From Edaphochlamys debaryana (Eukaryota; Chlorophyta; Chlorophyceae; Chlamydomonadales), in assembly GCA_016858145.1 (NCBI GenBank), contig JAEHOE010000070.1:62001-126000 (forward strand): DNA of 64,000 bases, read 5' to 3'. The notes under the pieces are model-generated. The model made no database searches and was not told where the DNA came from. It saw only the letters and a program-made list of their open reading frames with translations. Positions 46,821-59,214 of this stretch are shown one piece after another; within the stretch, counting starts at the first letter, position 1; each line of letters starts with the position of its first letter. Position numbers and translations under genes: made by a program.

Positions 46821-49769
46821 AGGAGCCTGCTCGCTCGCGCCGCCAGCTGCTGGGCGGAGTGACTGCGGCACAGAGGTTCTGAGGAGTTGGGGCTGGAGCG
46901 CTGCTCGGCCGGGCTGCAAGGTGCGTCGCGGCCAGGGCAGGCACTCAGCAGCGAGCCCGCCGTGGAAGTCTTGGGGAGGAGTGCTCCGGCGACGAAAGCA
47001 GGTGTGAATGCGTCAGCTGGCTCGTGGGGTCTAAGCGGGTGGGGTGGGGCGGTTTTGTTCAGGCGGCGGGGGCTCAGCCCAAGAATAAGCGTCTGGACGG
47101 TGGAGGCCTACTAACGGCTGAGTTTGGGCGCTTGAAAGCGATCTAGACAGGCGTCTTCTCGCAGTTGCCCCTGACGTGCAGCAGCTTGTACGTCTCGTGT
47201 CCACTCGACACGTGAGCTTGCGGTCCGTATGCTGCCGAGCCTGCTGGGCCCATAGGACGCAGGCGAGAAACGGCTGAGACGACACGGTAGTGACGACGGT
47301 ACTTGTGGAGCTCACTCCGTGGCCTTGGGTCTGCAGGAGGGTTTCTGATCGGCTCGGATCTTTCCAGATAGACGTCCTCTCTCTTTGTGTTGACCGTTAG
47401 TTGCATGAGTCTGGGGGCGGGTCTGAAAGCCCTGGGTAGCGCATGTTGCGGGCGCGGGTGGCGTTTCATGTTTGGTTGGGGGCTGAGTTGTTCTCAGCAC
47501 GCCGTCCGCCATCTGTACGTGCGATTGAAAGGTATTAGTCATTCATATATTAGGGAATCGGTGCTTCAGGTTTCAGGAGAGGCCGCCGTCACCGGGGGGT
47601 TTACGACAGTGGGGTCTACGCGCGGTGCAACAAGTGAACGGTGTCGTCCGCAAGGCCTTTACTGTGAGGGCCCCCCTTACTGGGGCAGGAACTCAGGCGG
47701 GGTCCCAGCCCAAAGGCGGCTGTTTCTTCTCCGCTTTGGAGGAGGAAGTTTAGACGCGTTGGAAGGTCCGTATGGGGAAGCAAAGCATAATGCCGGAGGT
47801 CTGTATGGGTAAAGGAGGCGGAGGGAACCTCTTGTTCAAAGTCACAGAGGTGCGAATAAACTCGTTGCTGACGTGGTCGGGCTTGAAGGAGCTTGGCAGA
47901 GACGTATCAGCGGGTTGCGTTCATGCCTGTTTGAGCTTGGGGCAATCTAGCGAGGGCTGGGCGGCTGGCAATGTCAACGATCCCAGCGGTCCCAATGGGA
48001 AGGAGCGGCGCAGTTGTGGAGGTGAACGGACTGGTGTAAGCGGCAGTTCAACCGTCCGGAGATGTGAGACTGTCTGCGCCGGGCTACTCTCATGACTGCT
48101 AAGGCCAGCCTCAAAAGCTCAAATCCTGCGGTGCGGAAAGGCTTTTAGGCAGAGAGACTCAAGACTCCATCCAGTTGCAGCCAGATTCAGGACTCCATCC
48201 TGTTGCAGCTCTGCCGTGAGGCGCGACGTGCAAAGCGTTCGACATGATCGGATGGAGGCAGGTGTTGCTGTGTTGCATAGCTAGAAGTCATCGGATCCCA
48301 CGGCGGGTCATGAGGGGGCCGGGCCGCCCGGGATCGGGGACTGGGCAGCGGGATCAGTGCTTCCTTGTTACACGCAATTTCTCTCCTTGCAGCCGCCCTG
48401 CTGGCTGCACACATGCATCACAACACCCACCAGTCGCGCACGTCTGGCCGCCGCTACCGTGCGCCCCAGGACCCCCCCACACAAACAAACTTCCACACAA
48501 CGGCACAGGGCCGGCCACAGACCCACACAGACGGACTTCACACGGCTCCACACGACGCATCACGACGGCAGCTGCTCTCCCTGCTCCTTCCAGCCGGCTG
48601 CCCGTCTCATTCCGGAGGAAGGTCCTGAGCGCCGCAGCTTACAGCTCAGCGCGCCGAGCGCCGGTGCACCAGAGTCGCGCGCAACAGCAGCTTCCGGTGC
48701 TCATGGCGGCTCGTCGCGGGCAATCCTCACAGGTGCAGCACCCGCAGACACCCTTATGCGCACGCACGGGCTCTTCGTTGACAGCGTGCTCGCCATACCC
48801 AGGCGAGCCCCTGGCTTGGGCGCAACCCTGACCACAATCCATGGGTCCATCCTTCCGGTCCCAATCCCCTAAAGGCGCCTATTCGTACGCCCGAGCATTA
48901 AAGAGCTTCTGCCGAAATTGTCTCACGCCACAACAGACGCGTCACAGGGAAGCCCCACAACAGAAGGCCATCTACTACGGCCGCTACCCTGGACTCTGAG
49001 ACAGCCGCAACCGTTTCCACCGACCTTGCGATTCAGAAGTGCTTCAGAGCCGCCCTACCCTACTCAAAGCCGTATCCCATACAACCCCATGCACACAGAG
49101 AAGCGCAATTTACACACAAGTGGACTAAGCCCGCTTGCCCTTTTGTTTTGGTCTTTGGGGTCCACATACTCTCTCAGTCCTTGCCTCCACAAGCCTCAAG
49201 GGGCCACTGGGGACCGTCAGCAAGGGCGCGCCGCTCGAACCATCCCCACCAGCTGCACGGGGCTGGAGATCCACCTTGCTCTCAGCCCAACGGGGACCGA
49301 CCCGGTTCCTGCAAGTGAACTCTCTCTCGTGTGAATCCCAGTAGATGGGACGTGGGGTTTCTCTCCTTTGTTCACCGGGCCAGCCTCCCATGCGCAAGCT
49401 CACATCCATAATAAGCAACCCATGCCACAAACAACATTATTGCAGGAGAAAGAGGGGAAACAAAAACCCAACCTGCATGCACGCGCGTCGTGCAGGGCCC
49501 CGACAACGCGCCGTGTCAGTCTCACATGATATCATCACGCTACCGCAAATATCGCCAGAAAAGACCTCAAATTCCACTGCAGGGAAGGGACCCTGCCGCG
49601 CACTGGCGCGAATCTTGCCAAGAGGCGGCCGCCGTGCTGGCGAGCGCGCAAGGTGCGACGCCGCCTTTCCGGCGGCGAGTCCTCGAGCCCTGGCATCCTG
49701 GCATGTATCCGTTGGACCCAAAGGAACCATCGCCGCCGGTGGGCCACCTATAGGACGACGGAGCCGCGG
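46821..49769. other. Convergent intergenic region
   Basis: The flanking genes point towards each other. No gene is supported; open frames are short and biased. The minus-strand TGTAA at 49110-49114 may end the transcript of the gene at 49770-51885. A plus-strand TGTAA occurs at 48034-48038. Confidence 0.4.
49110..49114 (-). terminator. TGTAA polyadenylation signal (minus strand)
   Basis: TTACA on the plus strand reads TGTAA on the minus strand, about 660 nt after the stop codon of the gene at 49770-51885. No nearer copy was seen. Confidence 0.4.
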
Positions 49770-51885
49770 CTAGCCGCCGCCGGTGGCGCGCTGCTGCAGC
49801 TCTCGGATAACATCCGGATTGCTGCGGGCGGGGGCAGGGAGGGGGAGGGCGGCACAAGGGGAGGGAGCGAGCGTCAGTAGGCTGGCAACAGCAACAGGCA
49901 AACAAAGAACCTCATCTCACAGAAGCAGAGCGGTCAAGCACGACGAGGGTGCTGCACGAGCAGACCGGTACAGCGGGGGCCCCCGCGCCCTGAAGAAGCC
50001 ACTGAAAATCCTTTCGCGCATGCCATACAACCGTGCCGCTCCTGCCTCACCTGAAGTACGAAGGTTTAAATTGCATGGGGTCATGAAGACGCGTGACGGC
50101 GGCGGCCCGGTTGTTGCGGCCGCCCGAGTCGGTGGAGAAGAGCGACTCGGTCTGCGACATCGAGGGCGCCAGGCCCGACACGCCGCCGCCGCCGTACATC
50201 GATGCCGTACCGCCGTACATGGATACGGCGGGGCCGTACGCGGAGACGGCGCCGCCGTGGGCCGACATGGCGGGGCCCAGGGCCGGCAGGCCATCGCCGG
50301 TCGTCGTGGTGATCGTGCGGGTGGGGAGGACGAAGGCCTCTGGGGCGACGGGCGGCAGGCACTCCATGGGAATGAGACCGCCGTCGTAGGGCCCGTCGAA
50401 GGGGCTGGGGCTGCCGGCGGCGCCGCTGTAAGCGGCGTTGTTGGCGCCGCCGCTGTACATGCTGCCGCTGTACATGCTGCCGCCGTACAGACCACCACCA
50501 CCGCCGCCGCCGCCGGTGGGGTCGGTGTAGGCGCCGCCGCTGTAGACGCCGCCGCTGCTGGGCTTGACGAAGGCGTCGGCGGCGAAGTCGCTGCCGCCGT
50601 CGACGCTGGCGTTGTTGCCGTTGCCGCTGCCGTCGCCGCCGTCGGCGTCGGCGCCGTCGGGCTTGGCGAAGAAGGCCTCGATGCAGAAGTCATCGTCCTC
50701 GGCGCCGCCGTCGGAGGGCTTGTTGACGGCGTCGGCGGCGGCGGCGCCGTCGACGGCCATGCCGCCGGTGACGGAGGCGTCGGGAGCGGGCGACGGCGCG
50801 TCGGGGGCCGGCGACGGCGCCGACATGGGCGGCGCCGGGGGGGATGGGGCCGCCAGCGACGGCGCCGACGACGCAGGTGGCGGCGGCGGCGAAGGCGCGG
50901 CGGCCGCGGGCGGGGTGAGACCCGCGTCGGAGGCGAAGCCCGCCTCAGCGGCGGCGGCGGCGCCGTAGGCGGACGGCTCCTCCAGGAGGGAAGCAAAGTC
51001 CGACAGACGGCGCCACTTTAAATGCGGTGGTTCGTCATCTTCACCGCCGCCGCCTCCCTCCTCCTCGCCCTGCCCGCCCGCCTCGCCCTCCTCGCCTGCG
51101 TTGCCCTGGGCGGCGGAGGTGGCGGCGATGGGCGCCTGCTGCGCGGGGGCCTGCGGCGGCGGCGGCGGGAACTGCGCCTGCTGCCGCGGCGGCGGCTGGT
51201 GCATATAGCGGGCGCGCTGCATCCACAGCGGCGTCTGGTGCACGGGAGACTTCATGGGCTGCGCGTAGTTGCGCAGCTGGATGGGCTGCGCGGGCTTGAC
51301 CAGGATCTTGACGCCGTGCAGCTGCGACGGCGGCGGCGCAGAGGCGGAGTTGAAGCGCCCGGCGCCGCCAGCGGCGCCGCCCTGGCCCGCCGCCGGCGGC
51401 GGCTCCTGGCCCTGCGGCATCGAGGCCGCGCGGGCGCTGAAGACACCAGCGGCGGCGGCGGCGACGGCAGCGGAGGCAGCGGCAGCGGCGGCGCCTGCGT
51501 CCAGCTTGTGGGTCTGGACGCCGAAGTCGAAGCCGGGGTTAAAGCAGAACTCGCCGGGGGGGATGTAGGGGCCGGGGGCCATGGCGGGGGCGCTGGTGCG
51601 CTGCAGAGGGGGCAGCGCAGGGGGCGCCGGCACGAGGGAAGGCTGCCGCAGGAGGGCGGGGGAAGCGAGGGTGAAGGAGCCACCGCCAGCGAAGCAGATG
51701 GCGGGGGCGCTAGCACGTGCCAGGCCTCGGGAACCCGCGTGGGTGCCCTCAAAGCCTCGTTTGCGACCGACAGACTGCTCGGGCGCGGGAGAAGCGCGCG
51801 TGCGGAAGCTGCTTCCACTGGACACTCCGGCGCTCAGCTGCGAGCTGGCGCGAGACGGAGAAGGAGGCCAAGAGCGAGTCGTCAT
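49770..51885 (-). CDS. Low-complexity protein of unknown function with conserved-looking islands
   Basis: Two exons (50051-51885, 49770-49821) give 628 residues. The long frame would stop in the intron right after the GTGAGG donor; splicing instead joins FKPSYF to SNPDVIRELQQRATGGG before TAG, which reads as genuine coding sequence. The start is the ATG at 51885. Ordered islands between Ala/Gly/Pro runs are PYIPPGEFCFNPGFDFGVQT, HGVKILVKPAQPIQLRNYAQ with MKSPVHQTPLWMQRARYM, HLKWRRLSDFASLLEE and DDFCIEAFFAKPDG. The last two are acidic-hydrophobic motifs of the kind used as docking or activation segments. Near the C-terminus, Tyr/Gly/Met/Ser repeats (YGGSMYSGSMYSGG) occur. No domain is recognised; a regulatory protein is a guess. 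Confidence 0.65.
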
Positions 51886-53137
51886 GAGTTGCGACGCATT
51901 CCCCGAACTTGAACTTGGCCAGAAAGCCGTCGTGACGACGCGGCCCGCTCTCGGGTGCCCCTGTATAGTCAGAGGAAGCGGAAAAGGCGTTAGGACCGCA
52001 GAACCGCAACAGCGTCGGCCAGGCCAGCGCAGGAGCCCGCGCACGCACTCCCTGCTCGCCCCAAACAACGCCGAGACGCTCCGTGGTCACGACTCACCGC
52101 GAGGAGCCTCCCGTCCTCCATGGTCGCGTGGACTCGTGTTGCCTGTTGTTGGTGAAGCTTACGGGCGGCCTCGGGCCTTCTCACCCATGCCGCAGGGAGC
52201 TCTCGACGACTCCCAAAGGCGTGTGGCAGCCGAGGGCGCTGGCGCCAGCGGGCCTGGTAATCCTATTGCAGACGAGACAGCGCGTGTGCACGCACAGTCG
52301 GGCGCGTACTGGTTGCGATACTCGACAAGGTGTTGCGGCAGTTGTGTGTGTCGCGGCAGCGGCAGGAGTTGTGCGTTTGCGCAGAAATGGCCAGCGTGTG
52401 CGCGACGCTCGATTCAAGTAGGAGGAAATGCGCATTGCCATGTGGTACCCCGGTGACCTGACGCGCCGCCCGACTGACGAGTTCGCAAACTTAGCTAATC
52501 GGCCTTATGCTTGCTCTGTAGCCCTCCAAAATGGCACATACGCGTATGCTTGAACTCGTGTTGCCAGCCCCGTCGCCCGCAGCTATGGAAAGCGCCTGCG
52601 GCCGCGCGCCAGGCGGGATGCAGGAATCGGCCACCTTCGCCTCGCTCCCGCACGCGAGGGAGATGCTCCAGCACATCCATCAGTCTCAACAGGCGCAGTA
52701 GCTGCAGTCCTGGCGCTTAACTAGTTGGCCCGTGGGGTGCTTACTGCCGGGGCGCGGCCTCTCGACTCCCAAGTCCCAAACCCCCCGTTCGGTGCCAGCG
52801 AAGCAAGAGGCCCAGCACCCGAATCCCCTTGACAGGAGCGGGAAAACCGTGTAGCTTGGCTGTTGTAGTTGACATCTGATTGCAGCGTGGGTATGCGCGC
52901 TTATGTGGCGTGGCCACCACTGCCCCCGAAGCGAGGAGGCCGAAGCCTCTGGATGCAGCGCGGTACAACGGTCCTACGGCGGTACTCTTGATTTGTCTCT
53001 GCCCCTCGCTCCCGCGTCAAGGCCGGCTGCCCCCCGCTGACATTGTCACACGGGGCCGTGCCCTCGTGCACTCGCTGCATTGCACGTCTGCTTCAAGCCC
53101 CAAGATAATTGCTGCACATTGCACTGACCCCGGCCGG

Positions 53138-53270
53138 CCGGCGTAATCCGTGACATACGCCCTACGCCTCAACCAAGCGCCTTGCTTTGGCGGGAACAAG
53201 CCATACACGTTGCCCACAGGCCGGCGTGATCCGCAACCCACGCCCTACGCCTCAACCAAGCGCTTTGCTT
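53138..53270. repeat. Direct repeat of about 50 bp with an 83-bp period
   Basis: Copies begin at 53138 and 53221 with ccggcgt(a/g)atccg and share cgccctacgcctcaaccaag. They lie where the 3' UTR of the lumen-protein gene should be. Confidence 0.75.
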
Positions 53271-53279
53271 CATTTGTCT

Positions 53280-53284
53280 TTACA
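53280..53284 (-). terminator. TGTAA polyadenylation signal (minus strand)
   Basis: TTACA on the plus strand, about 700 nt downstream of the stop codon of the lumen-protein gene. Confidence 0.4.
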
Positions 53285-53982
53285 CGCGGAGGCCATGCCC
53301 TCTACCTTCCCCCAAAGGAGGCTCCTCGCTGGTCGGTGTCTCCTCCGCATGCAGTACCGGTGCCAGTGCTGCCATACGGAGTACGTGACGCCTCAGAAAC
53401 ATCGTCCCCACGCCGCGTTGCTTACTTGCGTACTCGCTTCAGAGCTTCGGCGGGCTACTCAGCTAGCAGTCAGGGACTCAGGGTGGCAAGCACTTGGGCC
53501 ATGCCTGTCCCCCAGCAACAACGCCACGAACCGTAGCTCGATCTCGGTAGTCTGACCATGCGCACACACACGCCCGATCTAGTTCTGTTCCCGCGAGCCT
53601 TCCTCACACACAGTGCCAAGGCTTAGGCCCGGCTCCGCTGTCAACCCCTTCCCCACTGCCCCTCCTACCTCCCCTTCCTGTGGAGATGCAGGCCCTCCTC
53701 CTCCCCCCACCCCACCTCTCCCTCCACCCTTGCCCCTCCTCGTGCAGCCCTTGCACCTCTGCTTCAATGCTCCTGGCAGCTCCTGGCTCCGGAGCCGCCC
53801 ATACACGCGCCCCTACCGCCAGCCTCCCCACCCCGCAGCTCAGGCCGCCGGCCTCCTCACCCTCCAGGCTGGGACCTCCGGCCTCCGCACCCCCGCAGCT
53901 AAGACCGCCGGCCTCAGCATGCGCTCCATACTTCCGTTTCGTGGCCCCTGCGCCGCAACGTGCGATGGAGCCTTAGGCCAGC

Positions 53983-56900
53983 TTAGGCCGTGAGCCTCCA
54001 GGCCACCTCGCAGCCGCTGGGGTTGGGCGTGAGCTCAAAGGTGCCCGCCCGGCCGCTGGCCCTCAGGTAGGCGTCAACGGCCATTACGTCATAGCAGTTG
54101 ACCACGGGCGAGCGGCGGAAGTTGAGCGAGGTCTCGCCTGCGGTGGGGTGGTGGCGCGGGTGCAGGGCGTGGGGGTGGCGGCGCGGGTGCAGGGCGTGGT
54201 ACGTCAAGGGTCCGTCTGGTGCGGTGGAGGTAGGGTCTAGGGCCGTGGCCGGTCAGTCTAGTGCGGTGGCAGGGTGAAAGGGTGAAAGGCAGCCAAGCCC
54301 CACCACAGCCAGCCCAGCCCCCGGTTTCACTCGTAAGAGGATTGCGAGAGGGGGAGCTTAACGGCAGCGCCTCAGCCCAGCCCAGCTGGCGACGACGCTG
54401 CGTTGGGAGCTGGCCACGGTGGCCAACATTGGACGCATGAGCCCCGCCTGCGGCGTGCGCCAAATTATGGTCTCAACCCGCAAGGCCGCCTGGCTGTCCC
54501 GGGGCGCACTCACCCCACAGGTTGGCTGGCCCCAGCAGGCGCACCACGAAAGAGCGGGAGGCCTCGTCCACGTCAGCCACCTCGGCCTGGGGGGTGGGGG
54601 CAGGCGCAGGAGGCGAGGCAGGGGGCGCACGGAGCTCGTACTGGACAGCACTGGGAACGGACAGCTTGGCGGAACAGGCCGCCGGCTGCCCCCTCCGCCC
54701 CCGCCATGCTGCTGCGTCCCTCCCTGCACTTGAGCGAGCGCAAACCCCTACTTCACCGCCCTCCCGCCCGACTCTGGCGCCTTCATAGGACGAAACCGTG
54801 GTATCGTATTGCAACAGCCCCCAACCCAACTCTCCAACCAACACGCCGCCGACCCGATCCCACGCAATCCGCGAACGCACCGGTAACTGCACCATGCCGC
54901 CCACACAATACGCAAACCCCCATACCCGCCTTGAGCGCGTAGCCGTTCTCCACCATGACGTCCATCAGCTTCCGCACCCCCGCCACCACCTCGCTCAGTG
55001 GGGCGCCGGGGGGAGCGGCGGGCGGGCCGCCGAACTGGTTGCCCTGGGGGTGAGGCGGGGAGGGAAGCCGCGGGGGTGGACTGGTGAAGCCAAAGACACC
55101 GGGCGGGCAGCAGGGTCTTTCCAGATCCTGCGCTGCTTGCCTACGCCTTGCGCGACCTCCCAACCCGCTCAAGCCCCAGCGCTGATCCATGTGACACAGT
55201 GCACGGCAGCGTGCCCTCAACTCGAACCACCCCCCAAAGGCATCGGCGGTCTTGCGCCGGCCCGGCCGGGCCCCGGGGCTCACCCTGAACCCGTCCCTGA
55301 GGCCCGTAAAGATGCGGTCGCCCGTCTTTGCGAAGAAGAGCGCCGGCAGCAGGGCGTTGTCGGAGATGGAGGCGTCCCGCCGCACCACGCGCCAGCCGTC
55401 GGGGCACTCTTCGCAGTACTCCTGCGGGGGGCGGGAAGGGAGGTGGGAGGTGGGGTCGGGGGAAGGGGTTTGGGGAGGGGGTTGGGGTAGAGCCGGGACC
55501 GCGTTAAGAGGTGATGAGCCTCAGGGGGGGCATATTGTGGGGTAGGGGCCCGAGGCCATGTTGGTGGGGAAGGCCCTGGCTGGGACCCATGGACCCGAGC
55601 GCTGACCTCTCGGGGGCACTCCTCACAGAACTCCTGGGGAGCATCACAGCGAGAGGCGGCGGGGAGGCGTGAAGGGGGGCGGGCTTCCGCCAAGCAAAGC
55701 CATGGCCGCCCCCTTGCACTGCCTCCCCGCCAGCCACCCTTCCTGCGTCCTCCGATCACCACCGCACAACCTCAACCCCGGATGACTCCTGCAGTCCCGC
55801 CAGCCCCGTGCGTACCCTGAAGACCTGCTGCCCGTTGGGGATCTCCCGGGCGATGGTGGAGAACTGGGAGAAGGAGATGAAGTCAAAGTACAGGGCATCG
55901 GAAATGTCCCCCTGCAGCACGGCGGTGGGTAGTACACAGCGGTGGTGACCGGCGGAGGGCCGCAACTGCACTGCAGAGTCTGAGGGGAAGGCTGGTGAGC
56001 TCAGCCAAGTAAAGCCATCTTTTGCTGTCTCTCCTGCGCCGCTTAGCTGCTACCCTTATCGACATGATATCCCATTCGCGCTCCTGCGGCCGTCTGCGGC
56101 CCCGTGTGCCGCGCCGTGCGCCGCACCCCTGGCGGCTCACAATGCGGGGAACCAGCGGCTCGTACTGCAGCTTGTAGGCCTCCTGCTCCGACGCGCGAAG
56201 CTTCCAGAACTTCTTCTGGAAGTCGTTCTGCGGGAGCAAGGGCAATGCTTTGGTTGTCACCAGACCAGGGGCCGAAGCAGTATGGAGATCGGACCGAGAA
56301 GCGAGGTAAGCTGGAGGGAGCAAAACCAGAACCAACATTGTCCGTAGGTAGTGTATAGATGACTCCATGCCATATCCACGTGCATTTTCATCAGTGTTGG
56401 GCTACATGGCAGGCGGTTTGTGCTTGTGAGGGTGTGTGGTCTCATTGCCCCAGCCCAAAGCTGTCCACGCCGGACCACTCCCCCAGGCATCCCCCAACTC
56501 GCAGCGCGCTGTCCGGGGTTCATCCTCGCCACAGCCATGCCCAACTGGCAGCCTAGCGCTTCTGCTGCCGTAAGCGCCCTCGAGGGCCCATCCCGGGTCG
56601 CCCACACAGCTTGCACTTTCGGCCTCGGCCGCTCACTGTAGATGACTCTGCGGCGCCCGGTGAAGGGCCCGGCCAACCAGCTCAACCGGCCAACCAGTCC
56701 TGACTGGCGCAGGGTGCGTCTCCTCACCATGGGTATGAAGTCCAGCTCATCCACTGTCTCGTAGGCTGACCGCATGAGCAGCACCGCGAAAGGGGAGTTC
56801 AGGGGCCGCCTGCAGGGGGGCGAGGGGGCAACGCGTGTCAGTAGTTCGGGGAGGCGGTCGCAACCACCGGTCCGGCAACCCGCGCTCGCACCGTGGAAAC

Positions 56901-57112
56901 ATTACAGGCTCTGGTGCGGGTCGGATGAAGCTACCGAAGTCGATGGCTTTGGCTTGGGGGCTCGCGAGCTGAGATGCAACGATGCCGACGCCAAGGAGAA
57001 GGTCGCGGCGAGACGCCGCTGTCTTGATGGTGCCAGCATGTCGCTCATGTCCATAGCTAGAAGTCCTTGTGGGCGCACGGTTGGCGCTGTGGACCAACGA
57101 ACGAGTGGCCAT
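53983..57112 (-). CDS. Predicted thylakoid-lumen protein of unknown function
   Basis: Eight exons (56892-57112, 56728-56809, 56141-56227, 55816-55911, 55284-55421, 54926-55043, 54514-54723, 53983-54137) give 368 residues with consistent phases. The N-terminus is a bipartite chloroplast signal: a Ser/Thr/Arg-rich acidic-poor stretch, then twin arginines (SRRDLLLGVGIVASQ) and an AKA cleavage site, the pattern of Tat-imported lumen proteins. The mature part reads RRPLNSPFAVLLMRSAYETV, NDFQKKFWKLRASEQEAY, DALYFDFISFSQFSTIAREI, FFAKTGDRIFTGLRDGFR, VRKLMDVMVENGYALK and a C-terminal SSN-like globular end. I take it for a conserved plant/algal lumen protein without known activity. The exon 7 acceptor (54723) was chosen by phase. 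A 27-nt exon-like copy of EFCEECPRE at 55607-55633 may be used as an extra exon. Confidence 0.68.
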
Positions 57113-59214
57113 GGTCGCGCCAAACACGTCTACGCTGGGCTTGCTTAGAATAACATGCTGTTCAGCGGATTGGGTGATGGGCGTCGCGAAATAAGGTAAG
57201 CCTGAGTCTTGGCGGGGCGCACGAGAGCATGGGCATGGGATTTGGGTTGGACACGCGGGCGTGCCACCCGGTTGACTCCACGCCCGTCCCTTGGTCGGGG
57301 GGAAGACCATTTGTGGCGAGTGTTCTTGCAGATGACGTGAGTGTGCAGTCGAGGGGAAAATTGATCCAGCTGAGGAGCGAGCGAGGAGGGTGCGGCTGCT
57401 GCGGCATGTTGGCTTCCGGGTCAGCGTCGCCCAGGCACGTCTAGCGGACCAGACGACGGGGGGGCTAGGCTAAGCAATGCAGGGCTGCTGGCGCGGAGCG
57501 AGTTCCAGCCTGGGCACGCAGGGGGCACGTCTAGCTGACCAGAAGGCAAGAAGCTGCTAAGCAGAAGGCAAGATGCTGCCGCAGTACCCACAAAGCTGCT
57601 GGCGTGGCGCCAGCCTCCCTTCAGGTCAGGGTGACCGAAGGGTTGCACAATACGGCAGCCCCTAGGCCCAATACGCGTATTAATACGCAATACGGCCCCC
57701 ACCTCGCTAATACGGCTTGATACGGCTCTAATACGGCGGCGCCCAGCCGTATTAATACGGCAGCGTACGGCAGCCCATACTACCGCCTTGTGCACGAGCG
57801 AATGCGCTCCGCGTTCACGTAGAAGCGCAGGGAACGCGTAGGGCATCGGCTACGGCGGAATGGACGGCTGAGTTGCCGACCAACGCACCCCAGCACCCCA
57901 CGTTTACCCCCCCCCCCCGCCGCCGGCCCCCGGCTGCCCGGCCGGTACCCCCGCGCCGCATGCCGTATTGATACGGCAGCGAGAGGCCGTATTCGTATTA
58001 ATACGTATCCGTATCAATACGGGGACTGATACGTATTGGCATCCCTGCTTCAGGTGTCCAGGCCAGTCGCCCAGGCCCAGAACGCCCCGCGCGCTTCCTC
58101 CTGTCGACGGCCAGTGGCACGCACACAAGTTACACGCCTATTGGAATGTTTATCGACCCTTGGCCCACAGCTAAGGATATGAACAGTTGAAGCCTCACAC
58201 ACGGACCGTCCCCGTCCTGTACCCGGGAACCACACGCATTCACTCGTGCACCCGCCTCCGTATCGTTCACCTCCACCACCACCAGGGCGCAAGCTGCGGG
58301 CTCCCCAGCTCACCTCCGGTCAGGGGGACAAGCGGAGGCCCACATACTGCTCGCTTATTGATTGGCCAGCCTCTCTTCGGGGCTTCCCTTCCCAGTGCCT
58401 CGACCACCCCACACCCGCCTCGTATCAACTGGAAGAAGGAGATCGCGCGAATCTAGTACCGATATATGCAAAGGTAAAACCGACCTTGCACCTCCACATC
58501 CGTGCGTTCTTGCCGCGCTGGAAGTACTTCGACAGCACCGTCCAAGCGCCCCCGTACAGCTCCTGTGCACCCCATGGCGTCCGCTCCCAGCGCCCACGAA
58601 TTGGACGGCTGCCATGCGGGGCCGAGTACCAGGCATCCATTTCCACCTCTACACCGTCATTATAACGCTCGAAGTTGGGCCTGCAAGCCATGCAGCCCAG
58701 AAGGGGAACCCACACAGACTCCAGGGCTCTGCTCTAACGTTGTCAGCGACCACCGAACCAAGCCCAGCCCCACAACAGTGCTTTCGGCGCCATCAATGCT
58801 GGAGCCACACTGAACGCTGAGCCCCGCCTGAGCCTCAAAACGGCAGCGCCCGGTTCCACGAGTTGGGTAGGCGTTTCGCCGTGCCCACGGACGCGGCCGC
58901 TGCTCCGCTCTCCCTAGCAGTATCGTCGCACGCCGTGTGTTGTGTCGGGGGCAGTACAGCACCGCAAACCCTCGCTCAGGGTCCCGCGCACATCCTGTCC
59001 CTCGCTCGCCAACCGCTCCCTGCCGGTATCCGCTGCAGCCCTCTCCGCGGCTGCCGCCTGCCCATCAGATCTTCACGTCGACACAGCTTCCTCTGCACCA
59101 CGCCTGCAGCCAACTCGCCGCTTTCCTCGTCTGTCTCAACCACCAGGAATCCCTGAGCTGCCGCCGTAAGCCGGCGAGCGCGCCGTCCGCATCGTCCTGC
59201 CCAACTCCTGCCGC
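57113..59214. other. Region between the lumen-protein and kinase genes, with a possible transposon remnant
   Basis: The left 300 bp should hold the lumen-protein promoter. A dense cluster of AATACGG/CCGTATT motifs occupies 57648-58038. On the minus strand about 58430-58715 is open and coding-like (WTVLSKYFQRGKNARMWRCK, then a donor-like GTCGGT). The minus-strand TGTAA at 58130-58134 could end the kinase transcript with a 1.1-kb 3' UTR. Confidence 0.4.
57648..58038. repeat. Cluster of short palindromic AATACGG/CCGTATT repeats
   Basis: Two blocks (57648-57775 and 57960-58038) are packed with aatacgg, gatacgg and their complements, often joined as CCGTATTAATACGG or TACGTATC palindromes. The intervening part includes a poly-C tract. 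Confidence 0.8.

Larger units (their letters stand above)
51886..53982. other. Intergenic region upstream of one minus-strand gene and downstream of another
   Basis: No gene is supported. The left end holds the 5' leader and promoter of the gene at 49770-51885. The minus-strand TGTAA at 53280-53284 is a candidate poly(A) signal for the lumen-protein gene. An 83-bp period direct repeat lies at 53138-53270. Confidence 0.4.

Noticed and set aside
49783..51912. Plus-strand Val/Gly/Ala-rich frames opposite the 49770-51885 gene
   Set aside because: They lack ordered segments and splice-consistent joins, while the minus strand has ordered islands and a phase-exact second exon.
55280..55762. A separate minus-strand gene spanning the introns of the lumen-protein gene
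   Set aside because: The frame reads through intron sequence; the exon parts belong to the spliced lumen-protein model.
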